DNA from: Mycolicibacterium bacteremicum
Lineage (GTDB): Bacteria > Actinomycetota > Actinomycetes > Mycobacteriales > Mycobacteriaceae
Assembly: GCF_943913955.1 (NCBI RefSeq)
Contig: NZ_CALUAE010000005.1
Span: forward strand, 47,702-111,701
Reading direction: 5' to 3'
DNA: 64,000 nt
Part shown: piece after piece, positions 46,436-54,333 of the stretch
How positions within the stretch are numbered: position 1 is the first letter of the stretch
How the letters are laid out: each line of letters begins with the position of its first letter
Program-made: the position numbers and the translations under genes
Notes under the pieces: model-generated
The model's database searches: none
What the model was told of the DNA's origin: nothing
The model's input: the letters and a program-made list of their open reading frames with translations, nothing else

Positions 46436-49273
46436 TCAGGCGGTGACGCCGCTCTCGGCCAGCCGGCGCCGCGATGCCTCGGTCCGGATCACCTTCGGCC
46501 ACCAGAACCACTTGCCCAGCAGCGCGGCCACCGCGGGGGTCATGAAAGACCGCACTACCAGGGTGTCGAACAGCAACCCGAGCGCGATCGTCGTCCCCAC
46601 CTGGGCCATCACCTTGAGGTCGCTGAACGCGAACGATGCCATGGTGAACGCGAACACCAGACCCGCCGAGGTGACCACCGATCCGGTGCCGGCCATCGCC
46701 CGGATGATGCCGGTCTTCAGGCCGCCGTGCAGTTCCTCCTTGAACCGGCTCACCAGCAGCAGGTTGTAGTCCGAGCCGACCGCGAGCAGCAGGATCACCG
46801 ACATGGGCAGCACCATCCAGTGCAGCTCGAGTCCGAGCAGGTGCTGCCACAGCAGCACCGACATGCCGAACGATGCACCCAGGGACAGCAGCACGGTGCC
46901 GACGATGACCGCCGCCGCGACCAGGCTGCGGGTGATCAGCAGCATGATCACGAAAATCAGTGCCGACGCCGCGATCCCGGCGATCACCAGATCCCACTGG
47001 GCGCCGTCGTGCATGTCCTTGTAGGTGGCCGCGGTGCCGGCCAAAAACACCTTGGAGCCCTCCAGCGGGGTGCCCTTGATGGCCTCCCGGGCGGCCTGTT
47101 TGATCGGGTCGACATGCGCGATGCCCTCCGGGGTGGCCGGATCGCCGTCGTGACTGATGATGAACCGCACCGACTTTCCGTCGGGTGAGATGAAGTTCTC
47201 CATCCCGCGCTTGAAGTCGTCGTTCTCGAACGCCTCCGGCGGCAGGTAGAACGAGTCGTCGTTGCGGGCGGCGTCGAAGGCCTCCCCCATCGCCGTCGAG
47301 TTCTCCTGCATGGCCGAACCCTGGTCCTGCATGCCCTTCTGGGTCTGATACATCGTCAGCATCGAATGCCGCATGGTCTTCATGGTCTCGATGTTCTGCG
47401 GCATGATCTCGACCAGCTGCGGCATCAGGGTGTCCAGGCGCTGCAGGTCGGGGACCACGGTCTCGATATCGGTGGTCAGTACATCGATGCCGTCGAGGGT
47501 GTCGAAGACCGAACGGATGGCCCAGCAGCCCGGGATGTCGTAGCAGTGCGGTTCCCAGTAGAAGTAGTTCCGCAGTGGACGCATGAAATCGTCGAAATTG
47601 GCGATGTAGTCCCGCAATTCGGCGGTGTCCAGCGTCAGGTCGGTGGTCTTGAGGACCATCTGGTGGGTGGTGGCGGCCATCTGCTCGGTGATGGCCGACA
47701 TCTGCTCCATGGTCTCGATGTTGGTCTGCATGTCTTCGGCCTGGCGCAGCATGTCGGCAAACTGGTCCTGGCGGTACTTCTCGTTCATGGTCTGGGTGGC
47801 GCCCTGCTGGCTGAGCATGAACGGAATCGTGGTGTGCTCGATGGGTTTTCCGTTGGGCCGGGTGATGGTCTGCACCCGGGCGACGCCGGGCACCGCGAGG
47901 ATGGCCTTGGCGATCTTGTTGATCACCAGGAAGTCCGCCGGGTTGCGCAGATCCTGATCGCTTTCCACCATCAGCAGTTCGGGGTTCATCCGGGCGGCGC
48001 TGAAATGCCGTTCGGCGGCCTGGTATCCGACGTTGGCCGACAGCTCGGTGGGCAGATAGCGCCGCGCGTCGTAATTGGTCTTGTAACCGGGCAGGGTGAC
48101 CAGACCGATTAGCGCCAGCGCCAGCGTCGCCACCAGAACCGGTCCGGGCCAGCGCACCACCGTCACGCCGATGCGCCGCCAGCCGCGGGACCGGATGGCG
48201 CGCTTGGGTTCGAAGCGGCCGAACCGGCTGCCGATGGTGATGACCGCCGGGCCCAGCGTCAGCGCGGCGAGCACGGCGACCAGCGTGCCGATGGCGCACG
48301 GGACACCCATGGTCTGGAAGTACGGCAGCCGGGTGAACGACAGGCACAGCATGGCCCCGGCAATGGTCAGCCCCGAGCCCAGCACGACGTGCGCGGTACC
48401 GCCGAACATGCTGTAGTACGCGGTTTCCCGGTCCTCACCGACACCGCGGGCCTCCTGATAGCGCCCGACCGCGAAGATCGCGTAGTCGGTGCCCGCGGCG
48501 ATGACCATCAGCGTCAGCAGGTTCACCGCGAAGGTGGACAGCCCGATGACCCCGGCGTTGGCCAGGAAGGCGACCACCCCGCGGGCGGCGCCGAGTTCGA
48601 CGAACACCATCAGCAGGATGAGGATCGTGGTCCCGATGGATCGATAGACGATCAGCAGCATCGCCAGGATGACGCCGAGGGTGATCAGGGTGACCAGGAA
48701 GATGCTCTTGTCGCCGGCGTGATGCTGGTCGGAGATCAGCGGTGCGCCGCCGGTGACGAAGACGTACAGACCCGGCGGCGGCGGGGTCTGGGCGACGATA
48801 TCGCGGACAGCCTGCACGGACTCGTTGGCCAACGTCTCGCCCTGATTGCCGTGCAGGTAGAGCTGCACATAGGCGGATTTGCCGTCGGCGCTCTGCGCGC
48901 CGGCCGCGGTCAGGGTGTCACCCCAGAAGTCGGCGACGTGCTGAATGTGCACGGGGTCGGATTCGAACTTGTCGATCAGGCCGTCGTAGTAGTGGTGCGC
49001 CTCGTCGCCGAGGGGCTGATCGCCTTCGAGGACGACCATGGCGTTGGAGTCGGAGTCGAACTCGTCGAAGTTGGCGCCGATGCGCTTCATCGAGATCATC
49101 GACGGCGCGTCCTGCGCGCTCAGGCCGACGGTGTTGGCCTCGCCGACCTTTTCCAGGGAGGGCACCAGCACGTTGGTCGCGACGACCAATGCCAGCCAGG
49201 CAAGGACGACGGGTACCGCGAGGGTGCGGATGAGGTGGGCGATCCTGGATCGCTGGCCACTGCTGGCGTTCAT
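46436..49273 (-). CDS. MmpL-family RND transporter
   Basis: A 945-aa RND permease with two repeats of one plus five membrane helices and large periplasmic loops. Typical MmpL blocks are GLSAQDAPSM, FVTGGAPLISDQHHAGDKS, AAGTDYAIFAVGRYQEARGVGEDR and GSDYNLLLVSRFKEEL. The Asp-Tyr pairs in GTDYA and GSDYN are the proton relay. MmpL proteins export lipids or siderophores to the mycobacterial outer membrane. No MmpS partner is adjacent. The cargo is unknown. Confidence 0.92.
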   Translation of the reverse strand: MNASSGQRSRIAHLIRTLAVPVVLAWLALVVATNVLVPSLEKVGEANTVGLSAQDAPSMISMKRIGANFDEFDSDSNAMVVLEGDQPLGDEAHHYYDGLIDKFESDPVHIQHVADFWGDTLTAAGAQSADGKSAYVQLYLHGNQGETLANESVQAVRDIVAQTPPPPGLYVFVTGGAPLISDQHHAGDKSIFLVTLITLGVILAMLLIVYRSIGTTILILLMVFVELGAARGVVAFLANAGVIGLSTFAVNLLTLMVIAAGTDYAIFAVGRYQEARGVGEDRETAYYSMFGGTAHVVLGSGLTIAGAMLCLSFTRLPYFQTMGVPCAIGTLVAVLAALTLGPAVITIGSRFGRFEPKRAIRSRGWRRIGVTVVRWPGPVLVATLALALIGLVTLPGYKTNYDARRYLPTELSANVGYQAAERHFSAARMNPELLMVESDQDLRNPADFLVINKIAKAILAVPGVARVQTITRPNGKPIEHTTIPFMLSQQGATQTMNEKYRQDQFADMLRQAEDMQTNIETMEQMSAITEQMAATTHQMVLKTTDLTLDTAELRDYIANFDDFMRPLRNYFYWEPHCYDIPGCWAIRSVFDTLDGIDVLTTDIETVVPDLQRLDTLMPQLVEIMPQNIETMKTMRHSMLTMYQTQKGMQDQGSAMQENSTAMGEAFDAARNDDSFYLPPEAFENDDFKRGMENFISPDGKSVRFIISHDGDPATPEGIAHVDPIKQAAREAIKGTPLEGSKVFLAGTAATYKDMHDGAQWDLVIAGIAASALIFVIMLLITRSLVAAAVIVGTVLLSLGASFGMSVLLWQHLLGLELHWMVLPMSVILLLAVGSDYNLLLVSRFKEELHGGLKTGIIRAMAGTGSVVTSAGLVFAFTMASFAFSDLKVMAQVGTTIALGLLFDTLVVRSFMTPAVAALLGKWFWWPKVIRTEASRRRLAESGVTA

Positions 49274-49373
49274 CGAATGGGCCTGTCGCTACAGAAACGC
49301 TGTTGCGCGTAACTTACGTAGCCCGTTTAACCATCAGCAAGCCGAACGACGGATTGACAGCAACCTCACAGGC

Positions 49374-50072
49374 TCAGTCGAACAGCCCGTCCAGCGCGGC
49401 CTGCTCCAACTTCACCCACCGGCCGACGTCCTTGCGGACCGCCTCGACCTGCTTGGGTGTCAGGTGCTGCGCGCCGTCCTCGGGGGTGATGCGGCACAGA
49501 TCCATCGGGCCGCCGACGCTGGGCGAGGTCGCGTCCAGCGCGTCGAGCACCCGCAGCGCGGCCACCACGCCGTAGTTCACATCACGGTCGGCGACCTGGT
49601 ACTGGGTCAGCAGCGCGTGCGCCTGCTGGGCCATCGGCGCGCCGCTGCCGATCGCCTGGAATCCGGTCTCCTCGTGGTGGCCGAGCAGCGCGTTCGGGTC
49701 CAGGTCGATGATGAACGGCGTGTCACCGACGTAACCGGCGGCCAGCACGTAGGTGGCGGGCGTACCGGCGGCCTCCTGCCCCGGCACCTCGGGGATGAAG
49801 TTGTCGTAGTGGTGCTGCATGATCGGCCGGACCCGGGCCTGGATGGCGTGCCCGATGTCCTTGGCCTCGACGACGGCGTCGGCCTCCTCGTTGAACAGCT
49901 GCTCGACGTCGTAGAGCACCGCCCGCGACCCGCTGCCACCCCAGGCCGCGTTGGCACCGAGCGGGTGCAGCTTCTGGGCGGGATAGGTCAGCCCCCGGCC
50001 CGGGTCGGTGATCTGGGAATCCGATGCCATCACGATTCCGTTGGCACACCGCAGAGCGAGGACGACGGTCAT
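49374..50072 (-). CDS. Proteasome-like Ntn hydrolase
   Basis: A 232-aa protein that begins MTVVLALRCANGIVMASDSQIT, the proteasome beta-type strand with Thr2 as candidate nucleophile once Met is removed. AWGGSGSRAVLYDVE and AIGSGAPMAQQAHALL resemble further beta-subunit blocks. It is not PrcB: there is no long propeptide and no PrcA beside it. It could be a self-compartmentalised protease or an inactive homologue. Divergent from the LigD-type polymerase gene. Confidence 0.7.
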   Translation of the reverse strand: MTVVLALRCANGIVMASDSQITDPGRGLTYPAQKLHPLGANAAWGGSGSRAVLYDVEQLFNEEADAVVEAKDIGHAIQARVRPIMQHHYDNFIPEVPGQEAAGTPATYVLAAGYVGDTPFIIDLDPNALLGHHEETGFQAIGSGAPMAQQAHALLTQYQVADRDVNYGVVAALRVLDALDATSPSVGGPMDLCRITPEDGAQHLTPKQVEAVRKDVGRWVKLEQAALDGLFD

Positions 50073-50094
50073 GATCCGAGCCTACGGTGGGGTG

Positions 50095-51057
50095 ATGACC
50101 GCGGACGAGCAGCGGGCCGGCGTCGAGCTGACCAACCTGGACCAACCGCTCGGCCCCGACGCCGGGGCCACCAAGCGCGATCTGGTCGACTATCTGGACT
50201 CCGTCGCCGACCGGATTCTGCCCGTGCTCGCGGACCGGCCGCTGACGGTGCTGCGGGTGTTGCGTGGGCGCGCACCGTTCATGCAGAAGAACGTCCCGAA
50301 GTACACGCCGGAATGGGTTCGGACAGTATCGGTCTGGGCCGAGGCGTCGCACCGCGAGATCCACTACGCGCTGTGCGATGACCGGCGCACCCTGCTGTGG
50401 CTGGCCAATCAGCGCGCCGTCGAGTACCACCCGGCGCTCGGGTTCGCCGCGAACATCTACCGCCCGACCCATCTGATCCTGGACCTCGACCCGCCCGATG
50501 GCGCCGACTTCGCCGCGGTGGTGGCGGTGGCGCTGCTGGTGCGGCAGGCACTGGCCGATGCCGGGCTGGCCGGTGCGGTGAAGACCAGCGGCTCGCGCGG
50601 GGTGCACATCTTCGTGCCGGTCGCCGACGACTCGACCGGTGACGACGTCGCCGCCGCCACCCGGGCGTTGGCCGCCCGCGCCGAGGCCCTCGATCCGTCC
50701 ATCGCCACAACGGCTTTCATCGTCGAGGACCGCGGCGGCAAGGTGTTCGTCGACGCGACCCGCTCCGGTGGCGCGACGGTCGCGGCGGCCTACAGTCCGC
50801 GGTTGCGACCGGGCACGCCGGTGTCGTTTCCGCTGTCCTGGTCGGAGTTGCCTACTGTGCAGCCCGGCGATTTCACCGTGCACACCGCGCTGGAGCGCCT
50901 CGGGGACGACGACCCGTGGGCGGCCGAGATGCCGGCGCCGCAGCGACTGCCCGCCGATCTCGTCGCGCAGGGCCACACCATCCCGGTCGCCCGGGTCGCG
51001 GCCATGCACGAGGGCAAGCGGCGGGCCAAGGCGCGACGCGAACAGGGCTCGGTTTGA
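50095..51057 (+). CDS. LigD-type primase/polymerase (stand-alone PolDom)
   Basis: A 320-aa archaeo-eukaryotic-primase-like polymerase. The metal motif is LILDLDPP (DxD). KTSGSRGVHIFVP is the family block with the catalytic His, and a C-terminal VFVDATRSGGATVAAAYSPR follows. Stand-alone PolD enzymes in mycobacteria resemble the LigD polymerase domain and fill gaps with NTPs in end joining or repair. There is no ligase or Ku beside it. ATG codons at 50071 and 50095 are possible; the second has GGTGGGG upstream. Confidence 0.85.
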   Translation: MTADEQRAGVELTNLDQPLGPDAGATKRDLVDYLDSVADRILPVLADRPLTVLRVLRGRAPFMQKNVPKYTPEWVRTVSVWAEASHREIHYALCDDRRTLLWLANQRAVEYHPALGFAANIYRPTHLILDLDPPDGADFAAVVAVALLVRQALADAGLAGAVKTSGSRGVHIFVPVADDSTGDDVAAATRALAARAEALDPSIATTAFIVEDRGGKVFVDATRSGGATVAAAYSPRLRPGTPVSFPLSWSELPTVQPGDFTVHTALERLGDDDPWAAEMPAPQRLPADLVAQGHTIPVARVAAMHEGKRRAKARREQGSV

Positions 51058-51102
51058 TCACGGCCATTGCCCCGCGGAGTGCGTCACTGTTGGACTGGGC
51101 GG

Positions 51103-51342
51103 ATGGGGACGCTGGCGCTGATCGTGCTGGTCGCTGCCGCCGCCGCGGTCGGCGGCTACGCGGTGGGCCGGCGTAGTCAGACGCGCACGCGGCGGATCTT
51201 CCTGGTCGGTTTCCTGTGCGGGTCGGTGGCCGGTGGGCCGGTGCGGCGCCGGCTCATGCGGATGGTCGCGGTGCGTCAGCCGGTGCGCCGGCCGGTGGTG
51301 CGCCGGCCGCTCAGACCGCGGATTGCTGTGCAGCGCCGATGA
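51103..51342 (+). CDS. Small single-pass membrane protein
   Basis: The 79-aa frame begins MGTLALIVLVAAAAAVGGYAV, one membrane helix, followed by a very basic tail (VRRRLMRMV...RRPVVRRPLRP). Its 3' end overlaps the convergent hydrolase by 32 bases. No family recognised. Coding status is moderate. Confidence 0.45.
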   Translation: MGTLALIVLVAAAAAVGGYAVGRRSQTRTRRIFLVGFLCGSVAGGPVRRRLMRMVAVRQPVRRPVVRRPLRPRIAVQRR

Positions 51343-52231
51343 AGTCGACGCCGGCATTGATCGCCGCGCGGTGCCGCAGAATCCGGTAGTGCGCCAACCG
51401 GCCCAGGCCACGGGTGGTCACCAACTCCGATCCGGGCCACTCGTCGATGAGCGCCTTGCTGTAGTGGTACGGCGCATCCGGATCGTCGGGATCGTGGATC
51501 ACCAGCAGCGGGGTCGGGGTCGGCAGGTTCGTCCCGATGACGCCGAGATCGGTGTCGAACAGCGGCATCTCGATGCGCTTGCTGAGCCGGCGGTGCAGGC
51601 CGTCGCGGATCCTTTTCCCGAAGCCGTGCCGCTCGGCAAACAGGTCGAGGTAGAAACCGAAGTCGCCCATCGGCGCCAGGAACACCATGCGCTCGATCTC
51701 CGTGCCGCGGGCCAGCGCCAGCGCCGCGGCCTTGGCGCCGAGTGAGTGCGCGATCACCGCGCGGGCCGGCCCGTGGGTGCGCACCACGGCGCGGAAGGCC
51801 TCGGTGCACTCGACCAGGTGCGTGCGCCCCGGCGCCAGCGAGCCGGTATCGGAGTCGTTGTGCGCCGGCAGGTCGAAGGCGATGACGCGGTGCCCGGAGT
51901 TGACGAGCGGTTTGACGAAGACGCCCAGGTGGGCGCGGCAGCCGCCCCAGCCGTGCACCAGGTACACCGCGGGACCCTCGCCCCAGGCCTCGCCCGCGAC
52001 GCGGTGCCCGTCCCAGAACGCCTCGACCGGCTCGCTGGGCGGCACCCCGGGCGGCATGCGTAGGCTCGCGTCGACCTGCGGCGGGGTGCACCACAGCTCG
52101 GTGGCCCACTTGGCGCCGATCGCCGGTGCAAACCGTTCCAGCAGGCCCAGGGCCCGGCGGATACGCGGTTCGACCGGCGGCTCGATACCCGAACCGGCCT
52201 GATCCTCGGACTGCGCGCTGTCGCCGACCAT
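51311..52231 (-). CDS. Alpha/beta hydrolase
   Basis: A 306-aa alpha/beta hydrolase. The oxyanion motif is HGWGG, the nucleophile serine is in AHSLGAKA, the acid is in IHDPDDPD and the His in GLGRLAHYRIL. The substrate is unknown. The ATG at 52231 is used. Confidence 0.87.
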   Translation of the reverse strand: MVGDSAQSEDQAGSGIEPPVEPRIRRALGLLERFAPAIGAKWATELWCTPPQVDASLRMPPGVPPSEPVEAFWDGHRVAGEAWGEGPAVYLVHGWGGCRAHLGVFVKPLVNSGHRVIAFDLPAHNDSDTGSLAPGRTHLVECTEAFRAVVRTHGPARAVIAHSLGAKAAALALARGTEIERMVFLAPMGDFGFYLDLFAERHGFGKRIRDGLHRRLSKRIEMPLFDTDLGVIGTNLPTPTPLLVIHDPDDPDAPYHYSKALIDEWPGSELVTTRGLGRLAHYRILRHRAAINAGVDFIGAAQQSAV

Positions 52232-52311
52232 CAACTGTTCCCTCGCCCCATGGCGCCGATCCTAATTGTGGGTGCCCGCGCCCTGGCAAACTGTGCGCCA
52301 TCGACGCAATA

Positions 52312-53346
52312 GTGCGCACCGTGCCTCGACGTCCCGCCGATATCGACGTCGCGACGTTTCGTGCGCTGACCGGACGAACCGATGTCACCGACGTGCGGAT
52401 TGTCGGCACCGAGCACGGCACCGCGCTGCGGGCCCGGCTGGAGGTGGCCGGTGACCCAGGCCTCCCGGACCGGGCGTTTGTGAAGCTGGCCCCGGTGCGA
52501 CCGGCCGAGCGCGTTTTCAACCGGATGATGAACCTCGCGCGCAATGAGGCGTCGGCCTATCGCCTGCTCGGCGACGACCTGGCCGACGCGATCCCGCGCG
52601 TCTACGGCACCGCGGCGCGCGGCGGCCGGGCGGTCGTGGTGCTCGAAGACCTCGCCGACCGCGGCGCCCGCTTCCCGGCGTTGAGCGTCGGCGCCACCGC
52701 CGCCGAGGCGCTGGCCATCGCGCGGCTGCTCGGGTCGGTGCACGGCCGGTTCTGGGACCGGCTGCACGAGTTTCCGGTGTTCGCCGGGTCGCGCAGCACC
52801 CGACTCGGCCCGCACTCCTGGCATCTGCTGCGCACCATCCCGCAGGAGTTCGGCGATATCGTCACACCGGCCGTGCGGGCGCGGGCGATGCGGTTGATCG
52901 AGCGGCGCTGGGACATCGCGGCGCTGCTGCGCCGCGAGCCGGCCAGCCTGCTGCACGGGGACACGCATCTGGGCAACATCTGCTTCGTCGGGCAGCGGCC
53001 GCTGCTGTTCGACTGGCAGATGGCCGCAGTCGGCCCGGCGGTGAAGGATCTCGCCTACTTCGCCTGCACCTCGGTGGACGTCGACACCCGGCGCCGCATC
53101 GACACCGATCTGGTGCACGCCTACGTCGAGGCGTTGAACGGCGATGGCGTGCAACGGCTTACCGTGGAGCAGGCGTGGCGGGGTTATCGGCTGCTCGCGT
53201 TCACCGCGTTCGTCGCCGCGGGCGTCACCGCGGCGTTCGGCAAGCGGCTGCAGGGTGCGGCGACCACCCGGGCGGGCCTGCACCGCGCCGTCGAGGCGAT
53301 GACCGACCTCGACTCGTTGGAGATTCTGGAATCACTGTTGAGATGA
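52312..53346 (+). CDS. APH/choline-kinase-like phosphotransferase
   Basis: A ~344-aa kinase-like phosphotransferase. Brenner motif LLHGDTHLGNICF and metal motif LLFDWQMAAVGPAVKDLAYF are intact. FVKLAP holds the ATP-binding Lys. Close relatives in mycobacteria are annotated as aminoglycoside phosphotransferase family; the substrate is unknown. GTG codons at 52312 and 52321 are candidate starts. It is followed nine bases later by a membrane protein gene. Confidence 0.82.
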   Translation: MRTVPRRPADIDVATFRALTGRTDVTDVRIVGTEHGTALRARLEVAGDPGLPDRAFVKLAPVRPAERVFNRMMNLARNEASAYRLLGDDLADAIPRVYGTAARGGRAVVVLEDLADRGARFPALSVGATAAEALAIARLLGSVHGRFWDRLHEFPVFAGSRSTRLGPHSWHLLRTIPQEFGDIVTPAVRARAMRLIERRWDIAALLRREPASLLHGDTHLGNICFVGQRPLLFDWQMAAVGPAVKDLAYFACTSVDVDTRRRIDTDLVHAYVEALNGDGVQRLTVEQAWRGYRLLAFTAFVAAGVTAAFGKRLQGAATTRAGLHRAVEAMTDLDSLEILESLLR

Positions 53347-53355
53347 GGAGCGTCA

Positions 53356-53754
53356 ATGCACACGAGCACCCTGGTCCGCGCGATCGGCATCGCCCGCACG
53401 TTCGGCGGCCTGTCGGCCTATGTCTGGCCGGACGCGTTCGCCAAGTACGGGCAGATCCCCGACGCCGGCGGTAGCGCCGACGCCCGCTACATCGCGCGGT
53501 TGTTCGGCGCCCGCGATATCGTCGTCGGCCTCGCCACCGTCGCGGGTCCGGCCCAGCGCACCGGGCTGTGGATGGGCGTGGCATTCGACGCCTTCGACAC
53601 CACGTCGAATCTGCTGGCCGGCCGCGAGGGCAAGGAGGCGCGATGGGTCGGCACGGCGAGCGTCTTGACGGCCGGGTTCACCGCCTTCGGGGTGGCGGTG
53701 GGCCGGCGCTGGGCGGCCGAGGACGCGTCGAGTGCCGCCACGTTGTCGAGATAG
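53356..53754 (+). CDS. Small membrane protein, hypothetical
   Basis: A 132-aa protein with several Gly/Ala-rich hydrophobic segments (DIVVGLATVAGPAQRTGLWMGVAF; VLTAGFTAFGVAVG). This is like DUF4267-type small membrane proteins, but I do not assign it. GAGGAG precedes the ATG. Probable operon with the phosphotransferase. Confidence 0.65.
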   Translation: MHTSTLVRAIGIARTFGGLSAYVWPDAFAKYGQIPDAGGSADARYIARLFGARDIVVGLATVAGPAQRTGLWMGVAFDAFDTTSNLLAGREGKEARWVGTASVLTAGFTAFGVAVGRRWAAEDASSAATLSR

Positions 53755-53870
53755 CGGGCGAAACTCGACCACAAGGCGACACTCGGCGCGCGAATCTGAA
53801 GTAGATGGCGCGCATTCCGCCTGAAGCCGCCATCATCTTCAGACTCGGCGCATTACAGGCGCACGAAAAA

Positions 53871-53894
53871 GGCCCGGACCTCGCGGTCCGGGCC
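53871..53894 (-). terminator. Terminator of ssrA
   Basis: GGCCCGGACC and GGTCCGGGCC form a perfect 10-bp stem around a short loop, with A5 on one side and T4 on the other. Read on the minus strand it lies eight bases beyond the tmRNA 3' end and is followed by T5. Confidence 0.85.
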
Positions 53895-53902
53895 TTTTCT
53901 TG

Positions 53903-54268
53903 TGGAGCTGCCGGGAATTGAACCCGGGTCCTACGGCATTCCCTCAAGACTTCTCCGTGCGCAGTCCGCTATGCCTCTACTCGGATCTCCCGGTCACGCG
54001 AACAAGCCGAGATGACGATCCCAGTCGCTGTTTGATGTCCCCACGGACTCCGCGACCGAACCCGTGGGTGGGTCCCTCTAGCTGATGCCAGGGTCCGGGC
54101 CGAGGGCGCTCCCGGTCTGACAGACACGCAGTCGCTTAGGCAGCGAGTGCGTAGTCGCGCTGATTGGAATCGGCGCTTAATTGGTTGCAACGACGCTTAC
54201 GGTGGTCTCTTGCCTGCACCGGCACGCTTCCCTTGATTCGATGCGCGAAGTCGAAACCGTTCAGCCCC
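53903..54268 (-). ncRNA. ssrA: tmRNA (transfer-messenger RNA)
   Basis: The RNA begins GGGGCTGAACGGTTTCGACT and ends GGTTCAATTCCCGGCAGCTCCA, a T-arm plus acceptor with encoded CCA. Length is 366 nt. The tag frame at 54174-54136 reads ADSNQRDYALAA then TAA. The RNA rescues stalled ribosomes with SmpB, encoded 2.5 kb upstream on the same strand. The last residues ALAA are the usual degron. Confidence 0.97.
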
Positions 54269-54301
54269 TCGCATCCCCGCCGAGGTTCGGCAGGACTTCC
54301 C

Positions 54302-54307
54302 ATCTTA
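54302..54307 (-). promoter_or_regulatory. Possible ssrA -10 element
   Basis: On the minus strand TAAGAT lies 34 bases before the mature tmRNA 5' end, which leaves a short 5' precursor to be trimmed. No clear -35 is seen. Confidence 0.35.
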
Positions 54308-54333
54308 GCCCCTGCTGCAACAACCGCCAGCGA

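Noticed and set aside
46392..48347. Long open frame (651 codons) on the minus strand inside the mmpL gene
   Set aside because: It is an out-of-frame shadow of mmpL with His/Arg/Gly-rich composition typical of GC-rich overlap frames.
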